Shown one piece after another: positions 17,625-24,199 of a DNA stretch of 24,199 nucleotides. Position numbers and translations under genes: made by a program. Numbering within the stretch: the stretch's first letter is position 1; each line of letters opens with the position of its first letter. Origin of the DNA: Bacteroidetes bacterium UBA2234 (GTDB lineage Bacteria > Bacteroidota > Bacteroidia > NS11-12g > UBA955). The stretch is taken from the NCBI GenBank assembly GCA_002347985.1, contig DDYM01000046.1, positions 177 through 24,375 of the forward strand. Direction: 5' to 3'. The notes under the pieces are model-generated. The model did not search any database. It was not told the origin of the DNA and saw only the letters and a list, made by a program, of their open reading frames with translations.

Positions 17625-17663
17625 ATTCCCTTGGAGAATAGAATTTTACAGTTTGCCAAATAC

Positions 17664-18299
17664 ATGAGTCTCTGCTTTGCAGTTGTAGCTCTTTTTTGTC
17701 TAGTGGATTTGTATCTTCAACCGGTGAGCGAAATCCAATATGTGCTTGCCCATGAAAGTGAATCGGGTTATCGCAATCAATCAGGGAGCAAATATGGAGC
17801 GTCGTATTTTCGTGATAATTATTTGCATACCATAAAGTTCTGTGCAAATAAACCCTATCGATTGCGACCAAATGAAATCGATACTCTGTTGGTTTATGAG
17901 TCAGTTGATAAACGAACCGAGCAAGCGATTCAGGTACAACAAAATTTCAATAGAAACGAAAATGAACTCAAAGTGGAGAAATTGCCCGTGGATTTGAAAA
18001 CGTACTACAAACTTGAAGATGGGGATTCAATACGATTGTTCTTTTCGCCTTGGCGACATAAATTGATAGAATATGTGACCTATGAAACCGAGGGTTGGGA
18101 CAAGCTGTCGTTTGAGCGATTACAACGTTATCAACTCGATCACCAAAGTTTGAATCAATGGAATCTTACAACCCAAGTGTTTTGTTTTATTGTATTTGCG
18201 CTTACGGCAATGACATGGCTCATTAAGCCCTTCGAATATTCGGTTGGGATTTTTGTTTTCAACGTGGTGATAACCACACTTCTAAACTGGATTTACTGA
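17664..18299 (+). CDS. Uncharacterised membrane protein, three predicted helices
   Basis: I do not recognise this 211-residue protein. The first helix lies at about residues 2-19, followed by a polar domain of about 140 residues rich in Tyr, Asn and Gln with SGYRNQSGSKYG and EDGDSIRLFFSPWRHKL. Two closely spaced helices follow near the C-terminus (TQVFCFIVFALTAMTWLI and SVGIFVFNVVITTLLNWIY). The soluble part probably faces the periplasm. The frame is open back to the E2 stop, and a TTG at 17622 would add 14 residues; the ATG at 17664 is preferred because the TTG sits in a promoter-like box. The stop overlaps the start of the metallophosphoesterase gene by one base (TGATG), which suggests coupled translation and perhaps joint function. 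Confidence 0.7.
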   Translation: MSLCFAVVALFCLVDLYLQPVSEIQYVLAHESESGYRNQSGSKYGASYFRDNYLHTIKFCANKPYRLRPNEIDTLLVYESVDKRTEQAIQVQQNFNRNENELKVEKLPVDLKTYYKLEDGDSIRLFFSPWRHKLIEYVTYETEGWDKLSFERLQRYQLDHQSLNQWNLTTQVFCFIVFALTAMTWLIKPFEYSVGIFVFNVVITTLLNWIY

Positions 18300-18805
18300 T
18301 GAAAATATTGGTTATATCGGACAATCATGGCTATGTGGATGATGGGATTCTGCACCATGCAGCTTGGGCCGATGAAATTTGGCATGCTGGAGATTGGCTC
18401 AATACGGCGATGCACGAGGCGATCACAAAGCTCAATAAACCCATTGTAGGTGTATATGGGAACATCGACGGGATGGACGTGAAAGTGGAGTACCCCGATG
18501 TTCAACTGTTCGATAGGGAGGGTTTTCGGATATTTATGATTCATATTGGTGGCAAACCAGGTCGATATCCAACCCATGTGAAAGACGTACTCAATAAAAC
18601 CAAGCCCGATATCTATGTCTGTGGGCATTCCCATATGCTGCAAGTTCAACGAGATCCCAAGTTTAACAATCTGCTTTTTTTGAATCCGGGGGCTTGTGGT
18701 GTGCATGGATTTCATAAAGTACGGACCGCACTGCGCTTTCAATTGGAGCCGCAAAAGATTCATTCTATGGAAGTTGTGGAGTGGCCTAAAAATATTGTGA
18801 AATAA
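18299..18805 (+). CDS. YfcE/MJ0936-type metallophosphoesterase
   Basis: A 168-residue calcineurin-like phosphoesterase with one domain and no signal peptide. Metal ligands are in ISDNHG (D8, H10), HAGDW (D32), GNID (N55), MIHIGG (H81) and CGHSHM (H104, H106). The family hydrolyses phosphodiesters with manganese or related metals; natural substrates are mostly unknown. The normal SDTHG motif reads SDNHG here. Translation starts at the ATG that overlaps the stop of the preceding membrane protein gene. Confidence 0.9.
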   Translation: MKILVISDNHGYVDDGILHHAAWADEIWHAGDWLNTAMHEAITKLNKPIVGVYGNIDGMDVKVEYPDVQLFDREGFRIFMIHIGGKPGRYPTHVKDVLNKTKPDIYVCGHSHMLQVQRDPKFNNLLFLNPGACGVHGFHKVRTALRFQLEPQKIHSMEVVEWPKNIVK

Positions 18806-18807
18806 TA

Positions 18808-18838
18808 TTGGAATCATTAGAAATTAATGGTAATTTTG
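18808..18838 (+). promoter_or_regulatory. Promoter of tRNA-Leu
   Basis: TTG (18808-18810), a 20-nt spacer and a perfect TAATTTTG box (18831-18838, followed by CA) place the transcription start about 15-20 nt before the tRNA. Confidence 0.65.
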
Positions 18839-18861
18839 CATCCCGTTCTGAAAAAGAATAT

Positions 18862-18948
18862 GCCCAGGTGGCGGAATTGGTAGACGCGCTGGTCTCAAAC
18901 ACCTGTGGGTTCACCCCCGTACCGGTTCGACTCCGGTCCTGGGCACCA
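18862..18948 (+). tRNA. tRNA-Leu (anticodon CAA)
   Basis: A class II tRNA of 87 nt that reads UUG codons. Acceptor strands GCCCAGG and CCTGGGC pair fully, the discriminator is A and the CCA is encoded (18946-18948). The D arm contains GGTAGA. The anticodon loop is CTCAAAC with CAA at 18896-18898. A long variable arm has the stem GGG/CCC (GGGTTCACCC). The T arm is ACCGG-TTCGACT-CCGGT. One oddity: the anticodon stem CTGGT/ACCTG has a T-T mismatch at the second pair (18890 with 18904, tRNA positions 28 and 42). Confidence 0.96.
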
Positions 18949-18952
18949 AATT

Positions 18953-19792
18953 GTGAAAAACAATCAACATTTTCAGATCAAGACAATCGACGGCCAAATG
19001 GCCGTCGATTTGTTTTTGCCCCCAACCGAAGGGCCCTTCCCAGTATTGGTTTATTGCCATGGCTTCAAAGGTTTCAAGCAATGGGGGCACGTCCCTTACC
19101 TCCATGAGTACTTTGCTACCGGCGACTATGCAGTAATCACCTTCAATCATTCCCATAACGGTGTTATAGGGGATTCAGATCGATTCGATGCATTGGATTT
19201 GTTTGCCGTAAATACGGTTTCCAAAGAACTGAACGACCTAGAATCTCTAGGAAAATGGATTCGTGAAAACGGAAAATCCTTGGGTTTGGATGTTGAAAGA
19301 GTCTCTTGGTTAGGACACTCTCGCGGTGGAGCCAATGTGATCCTTTTCGCCAGTCGATGTCAAGATTATGTAGAAAAAGTAATCGCGTGGTCACCAATCC
19401 CTTCCTATCAGTGGTTGTTCGAATCCTTTGATCCTAAAATTTGGAAGAAAAATCGCATCGTCCATACCACAAATGCTCGAACGCATCAAGAAATGCCACT
19501 GGATTACAGTATCTGGGAAAACCTTATGGCCCACGAGGAGGAATTTGATGTTTTGGAGGCCGCGCGAAGCCTTGGAAGACCTCTGTTGATTGTCCACGGA
19601 GAAGCAGACGAAGCCGTTCCTTGTGCATTGTCTGAGCCCTTGTTTGATGCTTGTATTCATAGCATTCGAATGACGGTTCCCAAAGCGGATCACACCTTCG
19701 GAATGAAACATCCCTGTGCCGGTATTCAAGAATTTACCCAAGAATTATGGCATGCACTCGATAATACATTGAGTTTCCTGGAAGAAATTTAA
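18953..19792 (+). CDS. Alpha/beta hydrolase (dienelactone-hydrolase-like), starts just after the tRNA
   Basis: A cytoplasmic serine hydrolase of 279 residues from a GTG start at 18953. The catalytic set is visible: oxyanion-loop region YCHGFKGFK (34-42), nucleophile elbow GHSRGG (S123), acid in HGEADEAVP (D219) and histidine in KADHTFG (H247). The substrate is unknown; esterase or peptidase activity is possible. The GTG is 4 nt after the tRNA CCA. The next in-frame ATG, at 18998, would remove the first strand FQIKTIDGQ that belongs to the fold. No space exists for a promoter of its own, so the gene probably depends on read-through from the tRNA promoter. The first codons form the hairpin at 18985-19010. 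The stop codon abuts the stop of the convergent Sua5 gene. Confidence 0.85.
   Translation: MKNNQHFQIKTIDGQMAVDLFLPPTEGPFPVLVYCHGFKGFKQWGHVPYLHEYFATGDYAVITFNHSHNGVIGDSDRFDALDLFAVNTVSKELNDLESLGKWIRENGKSLGLDVERVSWLGHSRGGANVILFASRCQDYVEKVIAWSPIPSYQWLFESFDPKIWKKNRIVHTTNARTHQEMPLDYSIWENLMAHEEEFDVLEAARSLGRPLLIVHGEADEAVPCALSEPLFDACIHSIRMTVPKADHTFGMKHPCAGIQEFTQELWHALDNTLSFLEEI
18985..19017 (+). terminator. Terminator-like hairpin inside the start of the hydrolase gene
   Basis: AATCGACGGCC, loop AAAT, GGCCGTCGATT form a perfect 11-bp stem, followed by TGTTTTT. It looks like an intrinsic terminator for the tRNA-Leu transcript, placed 37 nt after the tRNA. Yet it lies in the hydrolase frame (TIDGQMAVDLFLP) and its loop contains the first two bases of an in-frame ATG. 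Confidence 0.6.
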
Positions 19793-20767
19793 TTATGGCT
19801 GAAAAGCCGCACGTTTCAGACGGTCATTGATGGCGCGACCCAAACCTTCATTCGGTGCCCATTCAAAATATACCAATGTCCGATGGTCTTTGTCGAGCTT
19901 TCGCAAAGTAGAAAATAAACTCGCCGCCGCCTCGCTCAAATCCCCACTGTTCGATAAATAATAATGCGCAATTTCAACGTCGGTATTCACTGGCATCTGA
20001 ACCACTTCGCGTTTCGAAAAAAACATGAATGACGCATTTGGGTCCATAGTCTCCGCTGCGATTTGATCCAAGGCAATCAGTTTGCATCGAGGGCTATAAT
20101 GTTGATCTAGTTGACCTGGTGCTTGGGGGTTGCTGTTTTGATTTAATTGTTCTTGTACAGGAATTCCCAAGACTTCCGATATTCTCTCCAGGGATAAACC
20201 ACCCAGTCGGAGCACCTTTGGTATGTTGTTTTCAATGGCGATGATGGTGCTTTCTATTCCCACGGAGCAATCGCCATCGTCTAGAATATATTGGATTCGT
20301 TCTCCCAATTGATCATCCACATGCTGGGCGTTTGTGGGACTCACATATCCAAAGGGATTTGCACTGGGCGCAGCCAAAGGGAAGGGGAGCTCGCGCAGTA
20401 GTTCAAGTGTGAGTTGGTTGTTTGGTATTCGAATGCCAACGGTGGGCTGACCCGAAGTGGTTAAATCAGGAACATGCGAAGCTTTGGGTAAAATCAAGGT
20501 TAACGGTCCGGGCCAGAAGGCACGTGCCAATTTATCCGCCATTTCCGGCCATTCAGTGCAAAGTGATTTTGCTTGGTCGATGGAGGCAACGTGTAAAATT
20601 AGGGGGTCAAAAGTGGGTCGGTTTTTCGCCGCAAAAATCCCAGCAACCGCCGTTTCATTCAGTCCGTTGGCCGCCAGTCCATATACCGTTTCGGTGGGGA
20701 TGGCTACCAGTTTGCCCTCAGATAGCAGTTTGTTGGCAAGTAAAAGATCGGTGCCGCGATGCTGCAT
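19793..20767 (-). CDS. L-threonylcarbamoyladenylate synthase, two-domain Sua5 type
   Basis: A 324-residue enzyme that makes threonylcarbamoyl-AMP from threonine, bicarbonate and ATP, the first step of t6A37 modification of ANN-decoding tRNAs. The YrdC/TsaC domain (about 7-200) shows PTETVYGLAAN (24-34), KNRPTFDPLILHV (48-60), SANPFGYVSPT (135-145) and GIESTII (170-176). The linker PGQLDQHYSPR (217-227) and a Rossmann-like C-terminal domain identify the long Sua5 form rather than short TsaC. The start ATG is 11 nt downstream of the sigma-54 activator gene, suggesting one transcript. The 3' end abuts the convergent hydrolase gene. Confidence 0.95.
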   Translation of the reverse strand: MQHRGTDLLLANKLLSEGKLVAIPTETVYGLAANGLNETAVAGIFAAKNRPTFDPLILHVASIDQAKSLCTEWPEMADKLARAFWPGPLTLILPKASHVPDLTTSGQPTVGIRIPNNQLTLELLRELPFPLAAPSANPFGYVSPTNAQHVDDQLGERIQYILDDGDCSVGIESTIIAIENNIPKVLRLGGLSLERISEVLGIPVQEQLNQNSNPQAPGQLDQHYSPRCKLIALDQIAAETMDPNASFMFFSKREVVQMPVNTDVEIAHYYLSNSGDLSEAAASLFSTLRKLDKDHRTLVYFEWAPNEGLGRAINDRLKRAAFQP

Positions 20768-20778
20768 CGTAATATCGA

Positions 20779-22134
20779 TTAACGACGTTTGAGGCTGTAT
20801 TTCTCAATTTTGTTGTACAAGTGACTTCGCTGAATGTCGATTTCTTGCGCCGTTTTAGCCACATTCCATCCATTCTGAACCAGTTTTCGTTCGATGAAGA
20901 CTTTTTCGGCCCAATCTCTGAAATCTTGAAGGGTTTTGTAATCGTCTACCACGCCGAAAGGATCCGCGCCGCGCTGGGCTGGGTTCGAGAACATATAAAC
21001 ATCTTCGCCGGTGATTTTATCGCCACAAAGAATAACCAAACGCTCTACCACGTTGCGAAGCTCACGAATATTTCCTGTCCAATTCACGTCTTGTAGGGCT
21101 TGATATCCATCCGGAGTGAAGCCTTTCAACGGAATGCTATTTTCATCACAAATGTCTTTCAAGAAATTGTTGGCGATCAACGGAATGTCTTCCACACGTT
21201 CATTTAGCGTTGGAACATGAATCAGAATTACGCTAAGGCGATGGTACAAGTCCATTCTAAACTGCCCTTTTTCGATTTCCTCAAGCAGGTTCTTGTTGGT
21301 TGCCGCAACGATGCGTACGTCCACTTTTATTTCTTTGTCGCCCCCCACACGCGTGATTTTGCCTTCTTGAATGGCCCGAAGTACCTTGGCTTGGGCGGAA
21401 AGACTCATATCGCCGATTTCATCGAGGAAAAGGGTGCCTCCGTGCGCTTGTTCAAATTTGCCAATGCGTTGTTTGATGGCGGAGGTGAAACTGCCTTTTT
21501 CGTGTCCAAACAATTCACTTTCAATCAATTCTGATGGGATAGAGGCGCAGTTTACTTCTACCAAAGCCATGGACGCACGATTGCTTTTTTCATGCAGCCA
21601 TCTCGCCACCAATTCTTTGCCTGTTCCGTTTTCTCCCGTTATCAAAACCCGAGCCTCCGTTGGCGCCACTTTTTCAATGGTTTCTTTGATTTTTCCAATG
21701 GCAGGTGTCTCTCCGATAATGTCGAAGGTTTTAGAAACTTTCCTCTTAAGGTATTTGGTTTCCGTAACCAGATTGTTTTTATCGATCGCGTTGCGGATGG
21801 AAATCAACAACCGATTTAAATCTGGTGGTTTGGTAATAAAGTCGTAGGCTCCTTTTTTGGTTGCATCGATAGCCATTTCCACGTTTCCATGACCTGAAAT
21901 CATGATAAACGGCAGGTCTGGCCTCAGCGCTTGGGCGCGGTCTAGTAACTCCATACCATCGATGCCTGGCATTTTAACATCGCAGAGAACCACGTCGTAT
22001 TCATTTTTCTGAATAAGTAACAGTCCTTTGTTGCCGTCATCAGCGGTGGTAACGGAGTAATTCTCGTATTCTAGAATTTCTTTGAGGGTTTCACGGATCG
22101 GCGCTTCATCGTCGATGACCAATATTTCAGCCAT
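20779..22134 (-). CDS. NtrC-family sigma-54-dependent response regulator
   Basis: A 451-residue transcription activator. The receiver domain (1-118) has acidic residues D9/D10 (VIDDE), the phosphoacceptor D52 in CDVKMPG and K102. The AAA+ domain (138-370) has Walker A GENGTGKE (167-174), Walker B TLFLDEIGD (234-242) and NWTGNIRELRNVVERL near 351-366. The sigma-54-contacting loop, usually GAFTGA, reads GSFTSA (214-219). A Fis-type helix-turn-helix ends the protein (NVAKTAQEIDIQRSHLYNKI). The ATG at 22134 starts MAEILVIDDE; an upstream in-frame extension is not supported. No histidine kinase gene is adjacent. Targets cannot be read from this window. Confidence 0.95.
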   Translation of the reverse strand: MAEILVIDDEAPIRETLKEILEYENYSVTTADDGNKGLLLIQKNEYDVVLCDVKMPGIDGMELLDRAQALRPDLPFIMISGHGNVEMAIDATKKGAYDFITKPPDLNRLLISIRNAIDKNNLVTETKYLKRKVSKTFDIIGETPAIGKIKETIEKVAPTEARVLITGENGTGKELVARWLHEKSNRASMALVEVNCASIPSELIESELFGHEKGSFTSAIKQRIGKFEQAHGGTLFLDEIGDMSLSAQAKVLRAIQEGKITRVGGDKEIKVDVRIVAATNKNLLEEIEKGQFRMDLYHRLSVILIHVPTLNERVEDIPLIANNFLKDICDENSIPLKGFTPDGYQALQDVNWTGNIRELRNVVERLVILCGDKITGEDVYMFSNPAQRGADPFGVVDDYKTLQDFRDWAEKVFIERKLVQNGWNVAKTAQEIDIQRSHLYNKIEKYSLKRR

Positions 22135-22156
22135 AATAAGTGTATAGATTAGGATA

Positions 22157-22186
22157 CAATGATACAAATACAGAATAGGAGAACAA
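22157..22186 (-). promoter_or_regulatory. Promoter before the response regulator gene
   Basis: On the minus strand TTG (22186-22184), a 19-nt spacer and TATCATTG (22164-22157) fit the pattern with one mismatch. The start codon lies 22 nt after the -7 box. Confidence 0.5.
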
Positions 22187-22333
22187 TGTTGACTTTTCCA
22201 CTACTTATACTCTTTTTTATGGGATTGAGGATTGCGCGAAAGGGATATTTCAGTTGGTTTGTATCATTTGGGAGGTGGACCGACGAATAGAGTGGACATA
22301 TGGTTGCCTGATTTGTCATTATTTGAAAAAATG

Positions 22334-22365
22334 TTTGGCAATGTGAGGATTTTACATCATTTTTG
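22334..22365 (+). promoter_or_regulatory. Promoter before porP/sprF
   Basis: TTTG (22334-22337), a 20-nt spacer and CATTTTTG (22358-22365) match the Bacteroidota pattern with one mismatch. The ATG of porP follows 26 nt after the -7 box. Confidence 0.5.
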
Positions 22366-22391
22366 TTTTTGAGAGATACTCCAAAATAGGT

Positions 22392-23522
22392 ATGAATAAA
22401 CAATTACTGGGAAGATGGGTGGCTTTGATTGCTTTGGTAGCGCCGGTGGCGTTGTCTGCGCAAACGGATCCGCTTTTCACGCATTTCACATTTAACAAAT
22501 TGTTCTACAACCCGGCATATGCGGGCGCTTCAGGTCAATATTGTTTGAATGCAATTAATCACCAACAGTGGTTAGGTTATGACGACGAGTCTCCATACAT
22601 CAAGGCGCAGGACAAGCAATTTGGTATTGAGAATACGTTGGATGCGGCTCGTAAGAACATCGCACCAGTAACTCGTGGTTTGGGATTCTCAGCGCCCATT
22701 ATGGTGAAAGGGAATAATGTTGGGGGTGCTTTTTTCTCATTTGTCTCTGATCAAGTGGGATATGAAACGGCGACTTACATGAAAGGTGGCGGTTCCTATG
22801 CATATACTTTGGGTGATGGTTCAAATATTCGTTTGGGAGTAGATGTCACCAATTTAACCAAAACTTTAGATGCTACTAAGTTGAGATACCATGATCCCAA
22901 TGATCCAATGATTCCAACGGGTACGCCATCGGATCAGCACATGACTTTTGGTGCTGGTTTGTATTATTCGAATCCCAATATCCAAGACGGAGCTTATTTG
23001 GGTGTATCTTCTACGCACTTGAATCCTCAAACATTTAATTATGGTGGTGGAATTGGTGGTGGAACTGTTCAGGTGACAACGAACCGACATTTATATATAG
23101 TAGGGGGTTACAAGAAGAACAATTTCTTGGGAAATCCTTCTTTGTCTTTGGATCCTGCATTCTTAGTTAAGACTGTTATGGGTAAAGGCGGGATGATTAA
23201 GCCTGAATTGGACCTTCAAGGATTGGTTACTTGGAATGGATTGTTTGCCGGCGGTGCAAATCTTCGTGTTTATGGCTTGGGTGCAGAATCTGTTTCTTTT
23301 ATTTTGGGGTACTATCCTCCGTTGTTGGGCAATGGTCCAATGAGTGATCAAAAACTTAGAGTGGGTTATTCTTATGATTTAACTGTAAACCATATCTTAC
23401 GCAACTCAGCGGGTACCCATGAATTGCAAGTGAATTACTGCTTTATGTTTACGGTGCCAGAAAGGCCTGTTCGCGTATTCCGTCACCCACGTTATATGGA
23501 GCGTTCTCCAGAGTGGGATTAA
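22392..23522 (+). CDS. PorP/SprF family type IX secretion membrane protein
   Basis: A 376-residue outer-membrane protein. A Sec signal peptide covers residues 1-23 (cleavage after ALSAQ region), followed by the family start QTDPLFTHFTFNKLFYNPAYAG pattern (24-45, in particular YNPAYAG). Alternating Gly and aromatic strands indicate a beta-barrel, and the C-terminus ends with the short motif HPRYME. PorP/SprF proteins serve the T9SS and link it to cell-surface adhesins and the PorE/PorK assembly. Many paralogues exist in a genome; location directly before gldK marks this as the core T9SS copy (PorP of Porphyromonas type). It is followed by 141 nt and gldK on the same strand. Confidence 0.93.
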   Translation: MNKQLLGRWVALIALVAPVALSAQTDPLFTHFTFNKLFYNPAYAGASGQYCLNAINHQQWLGYDDESPYIKAQDKQFGIENTLDAARKNIAPVTRGLGFSAPIMVKGNNVGGAFFSFVSDQVGYETATYMKGGGSYAYTLGDGSNIRLGVDVTNLTKTLDATKLRYHDPNDPMIPTGTPSDQHMTFGAGLYYSNPNIQDGAYLGVSSTHLNPQTFNYGGGIGGGTVQVTTNRHLYIVGGYKKNNFLGNPSLSLDPAFLVKTVMGKGGMIKPELDLQGLVTWNGLFAGGANLRVYGLGAESVSFILGYYPPLLGNGPMSDQKLRVGYSYDLTVNHILRNSAGTHELQVNYCFMFTVPERPVRVFRHPRYMERSPEWD

Positions 23523-23596
23523 TTAAAAAAATATTTATCCACACAAAATAAACATTCGATTCTGTCGTTTCATAGTTACCGAAAATAAATAAAATG

Positions 23597-23626
23597 TTGA
23601 TTTATTCAAATAGAACTTTATTTTTG
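23597..23626 (+). promoter_or_regulatory. Promoter before gldK
   Basis: TTG (23597-23599), a 19-nt spacer and a perfect TATTTTTG box (23619-23626, followed by CA) make this the best promoter match in the window. It lies 37 nt before the gldK ATG, so gldK and following genes could be transcribed apart from porP. Confidence 0.65.
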
Positions 23627-23663
23627 CAATCTTAGAAACAATACGCAAAATCAAAACTGCATA

Positions 23664-24199
23664 ATGAAAAATACAGTGATGAGTCTCTTCACAAACAACG
23701 AGTTCGCTAAGAAAGCTTTGAATTTCTTGGGCAATCGAACCTTACGCAGGGCTGCGATCGTAGCTTCTGTCATGGTCTATGCTTGCGGACCAGCCGATAC
23801 CGGTGATTTGACCGGTGTTTTAGGCAGACGACCTTGGTTTCACCCCCAGCCTCCGGGAATGGTGTACGTGAAATCAGGAACTTTTCACACAGGACAAGGA
23901 GGTCAGGATGTATTCAATTCCTACCTAGAGCCAAACAAACAGATGACCATTACGGGTTTCTGGATGGACGAAACTGAAATCACAAACAACGAATACCGTC
24001 AGTTTGTGAATTATGTGATCGATTCATTGGCGAGAATTATGTGTGACGACGATGAGTATTACTTCCCAGAGGATGAGGAAGGAAATCGTTTGATCAATCC
24101 TTACCGTGAGGTGGATTGGATTAAGCATAAGGAAGAATTGGCTGATATGTGGTATCAAGGAGATGAGCGTTTCCAAGGAAAGCATCAAATCGATACGCG
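23664..24199 (+). CDS. gldK: T9SS outer-membrane ring lipoprotein GldK/PorK (cut by window edge)
   Basis: The first 178 codons of a lipoprotein with a formylglycine-generating-enzyme-like (FGE-sulfatase) fold. An N-terminal hydrophobic segment ends in the lipobox VYAC, with the lipidated cysteine at residue 41. The FGE domain begins at about 64 (PPGMVYVKSGTFHTGQ) and includes the block FWMDETEITNNEYRQFVNYV (99-118). In T9SS, GldK/PorK forms with GldN/PorN the periplasmic ring under the outer membrane, attached near the rotary motor GldLM. The related GldJ has the same fold; position after porP/sprF favours GldK. Further operon members (gldL, gldM, gldN) would lie beyond the window. Confidence 0.9.
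   Translation, partial: MKNTVMSLFTNNEFAKKALNFLGNRTLRRAAIVASVMVYACGPADTGDLTGVLGRRPWFHPQPPGMVYVKSGTFHTGQGGQDVFNSYLEPNKQMTITGFWMDETEITNNEYRQFVNYVIDSLARIMCDDDEYYFPEDEEGNRLINPYREVDWIKHKEELADMWYQGDERFQGKHQIDT

Larger units (their letters stand above)
22135..22391. other. Divergent intergenic region
   Basis: The longest gene-free stretch of the window, between the divergent response regulator and porP genes. It carries one promoter-like element at each end. The middle part (about 22200-22330) shows no convincing frame, repeat or sigma-54 GG-N10-GC promoter that I could identify by eye. Confidence 0.6.

Noticed and set aside
18905..18952. N-terminal extension of the hydrolase into the tRNA
   Set aside because: The extra residues are encoded by the tRNA anticodon, variable and T arms and belong to no protein fold; the GTG at 18953 is sufficient.
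18840..19060. Integration site (att) at the tRNA 3' end
   Set aside because: No second copy of the tRNA 3' end, no integrase and no change in gene type follow; the hydrolase and Sua5 genes look like ordinary chromosome.
18808..19107. A frame running from before the tRNA through it
   Set aside because: It starts at a TTG that is the tRNA promoter element, crosses the whole tRNA and lies out of frame with the hydrolase.
18862..20767. Functional link between the tRNA-Leu and the Sua5 gene
   Set aside because: t6A is made on ANN-decoding tRNAs; a CAA anticodon reads UUG and its tRNA is not a t6A substrate. Proximity is probably chance.
22149..22403. An 84-codon minus-strand frame in the divergent intergenic region
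   Set aside because: It covers both promoter-like elements and the response regulator leader, runs into the porP start, and shows no domain-like composition.

Overview
The window comes from a member of the Bacteroidota. Several independent signs agree: PorP/SprF and GldK of the type IX secretion system (T9SS), a secreted protease with a C-terminal T9SS sorting domain, a LemA-TPM-TPM cluster, and promoter-like sequences of the Bacteroidota type (TTG or TTTG, 19-20 nt, TAnnTTTG) instead of -35/-10 boxes. Order and genus cannot be fixed from this stretch. Coding density is very high. No gene-free stretch exceeds 300 bases; the longest gap is the divergent 257-base region at 22135-22391.

Left part (1-9989), all on the minus strand, in transcription order: lipB (octanoyltransferase), lemA, a small TPM protein, a large Gly-rich TPM protein, uvrA, purB, a membrane GT51 peptidoglycan glycosyltransferase, and the 5' part of clpB, which leaves the window. 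lipB and lemA overlap by ATGA, and the next two junctions are a 2-nt gap and a 23-nt overlap. uvrA and purB each have a promoter-like box just before the start codon. purB overlaps the GT51 gene by 59 nt.

Centre (10061-18805), plus strand: a YraN-family protein, a secreted M43-type metalloprotease with PKD domain and T9SS tail, topoisomerase I only 3 nt later, a SirB1-type protein, a 2-oxoacid dehydrogenase E2 subunit, an unrecognised three-helix membrane protein, and a YfcE-type metallophosphoesterase overlapping it by 1 nt. LipB supplies the octanoyl group that is converted to lipoate on E2 lipoyl domains, so two steps of one pathway lie in this window.

Right part: a tRNA-Leu(CAA) with its own promoter, then an alpha/beta hydrolase whose frame opens 4 nt after the tRNA CCA and whose first codons form a terminator-like hairpin. 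That hydrolase meets the Sua5/TsaC-type gene head-on with directly abutting stop codons. Sua5 lies downstream of an NtrC-type sigma-54 activator on the minus strand. Divergent from the activator, on the plus strand, are porP/sprF and the 5' part of gldK, the start of a T9SS operon. T9SS would export the M43 protease.

I found no IS element, prophage, CRISPR array or defence system. The most unusual features are the tRNA/hydrolase junction, the start codons placed almost on top of promoter boxes, and the GT51 enzyme with a large uncharacterised front domain.
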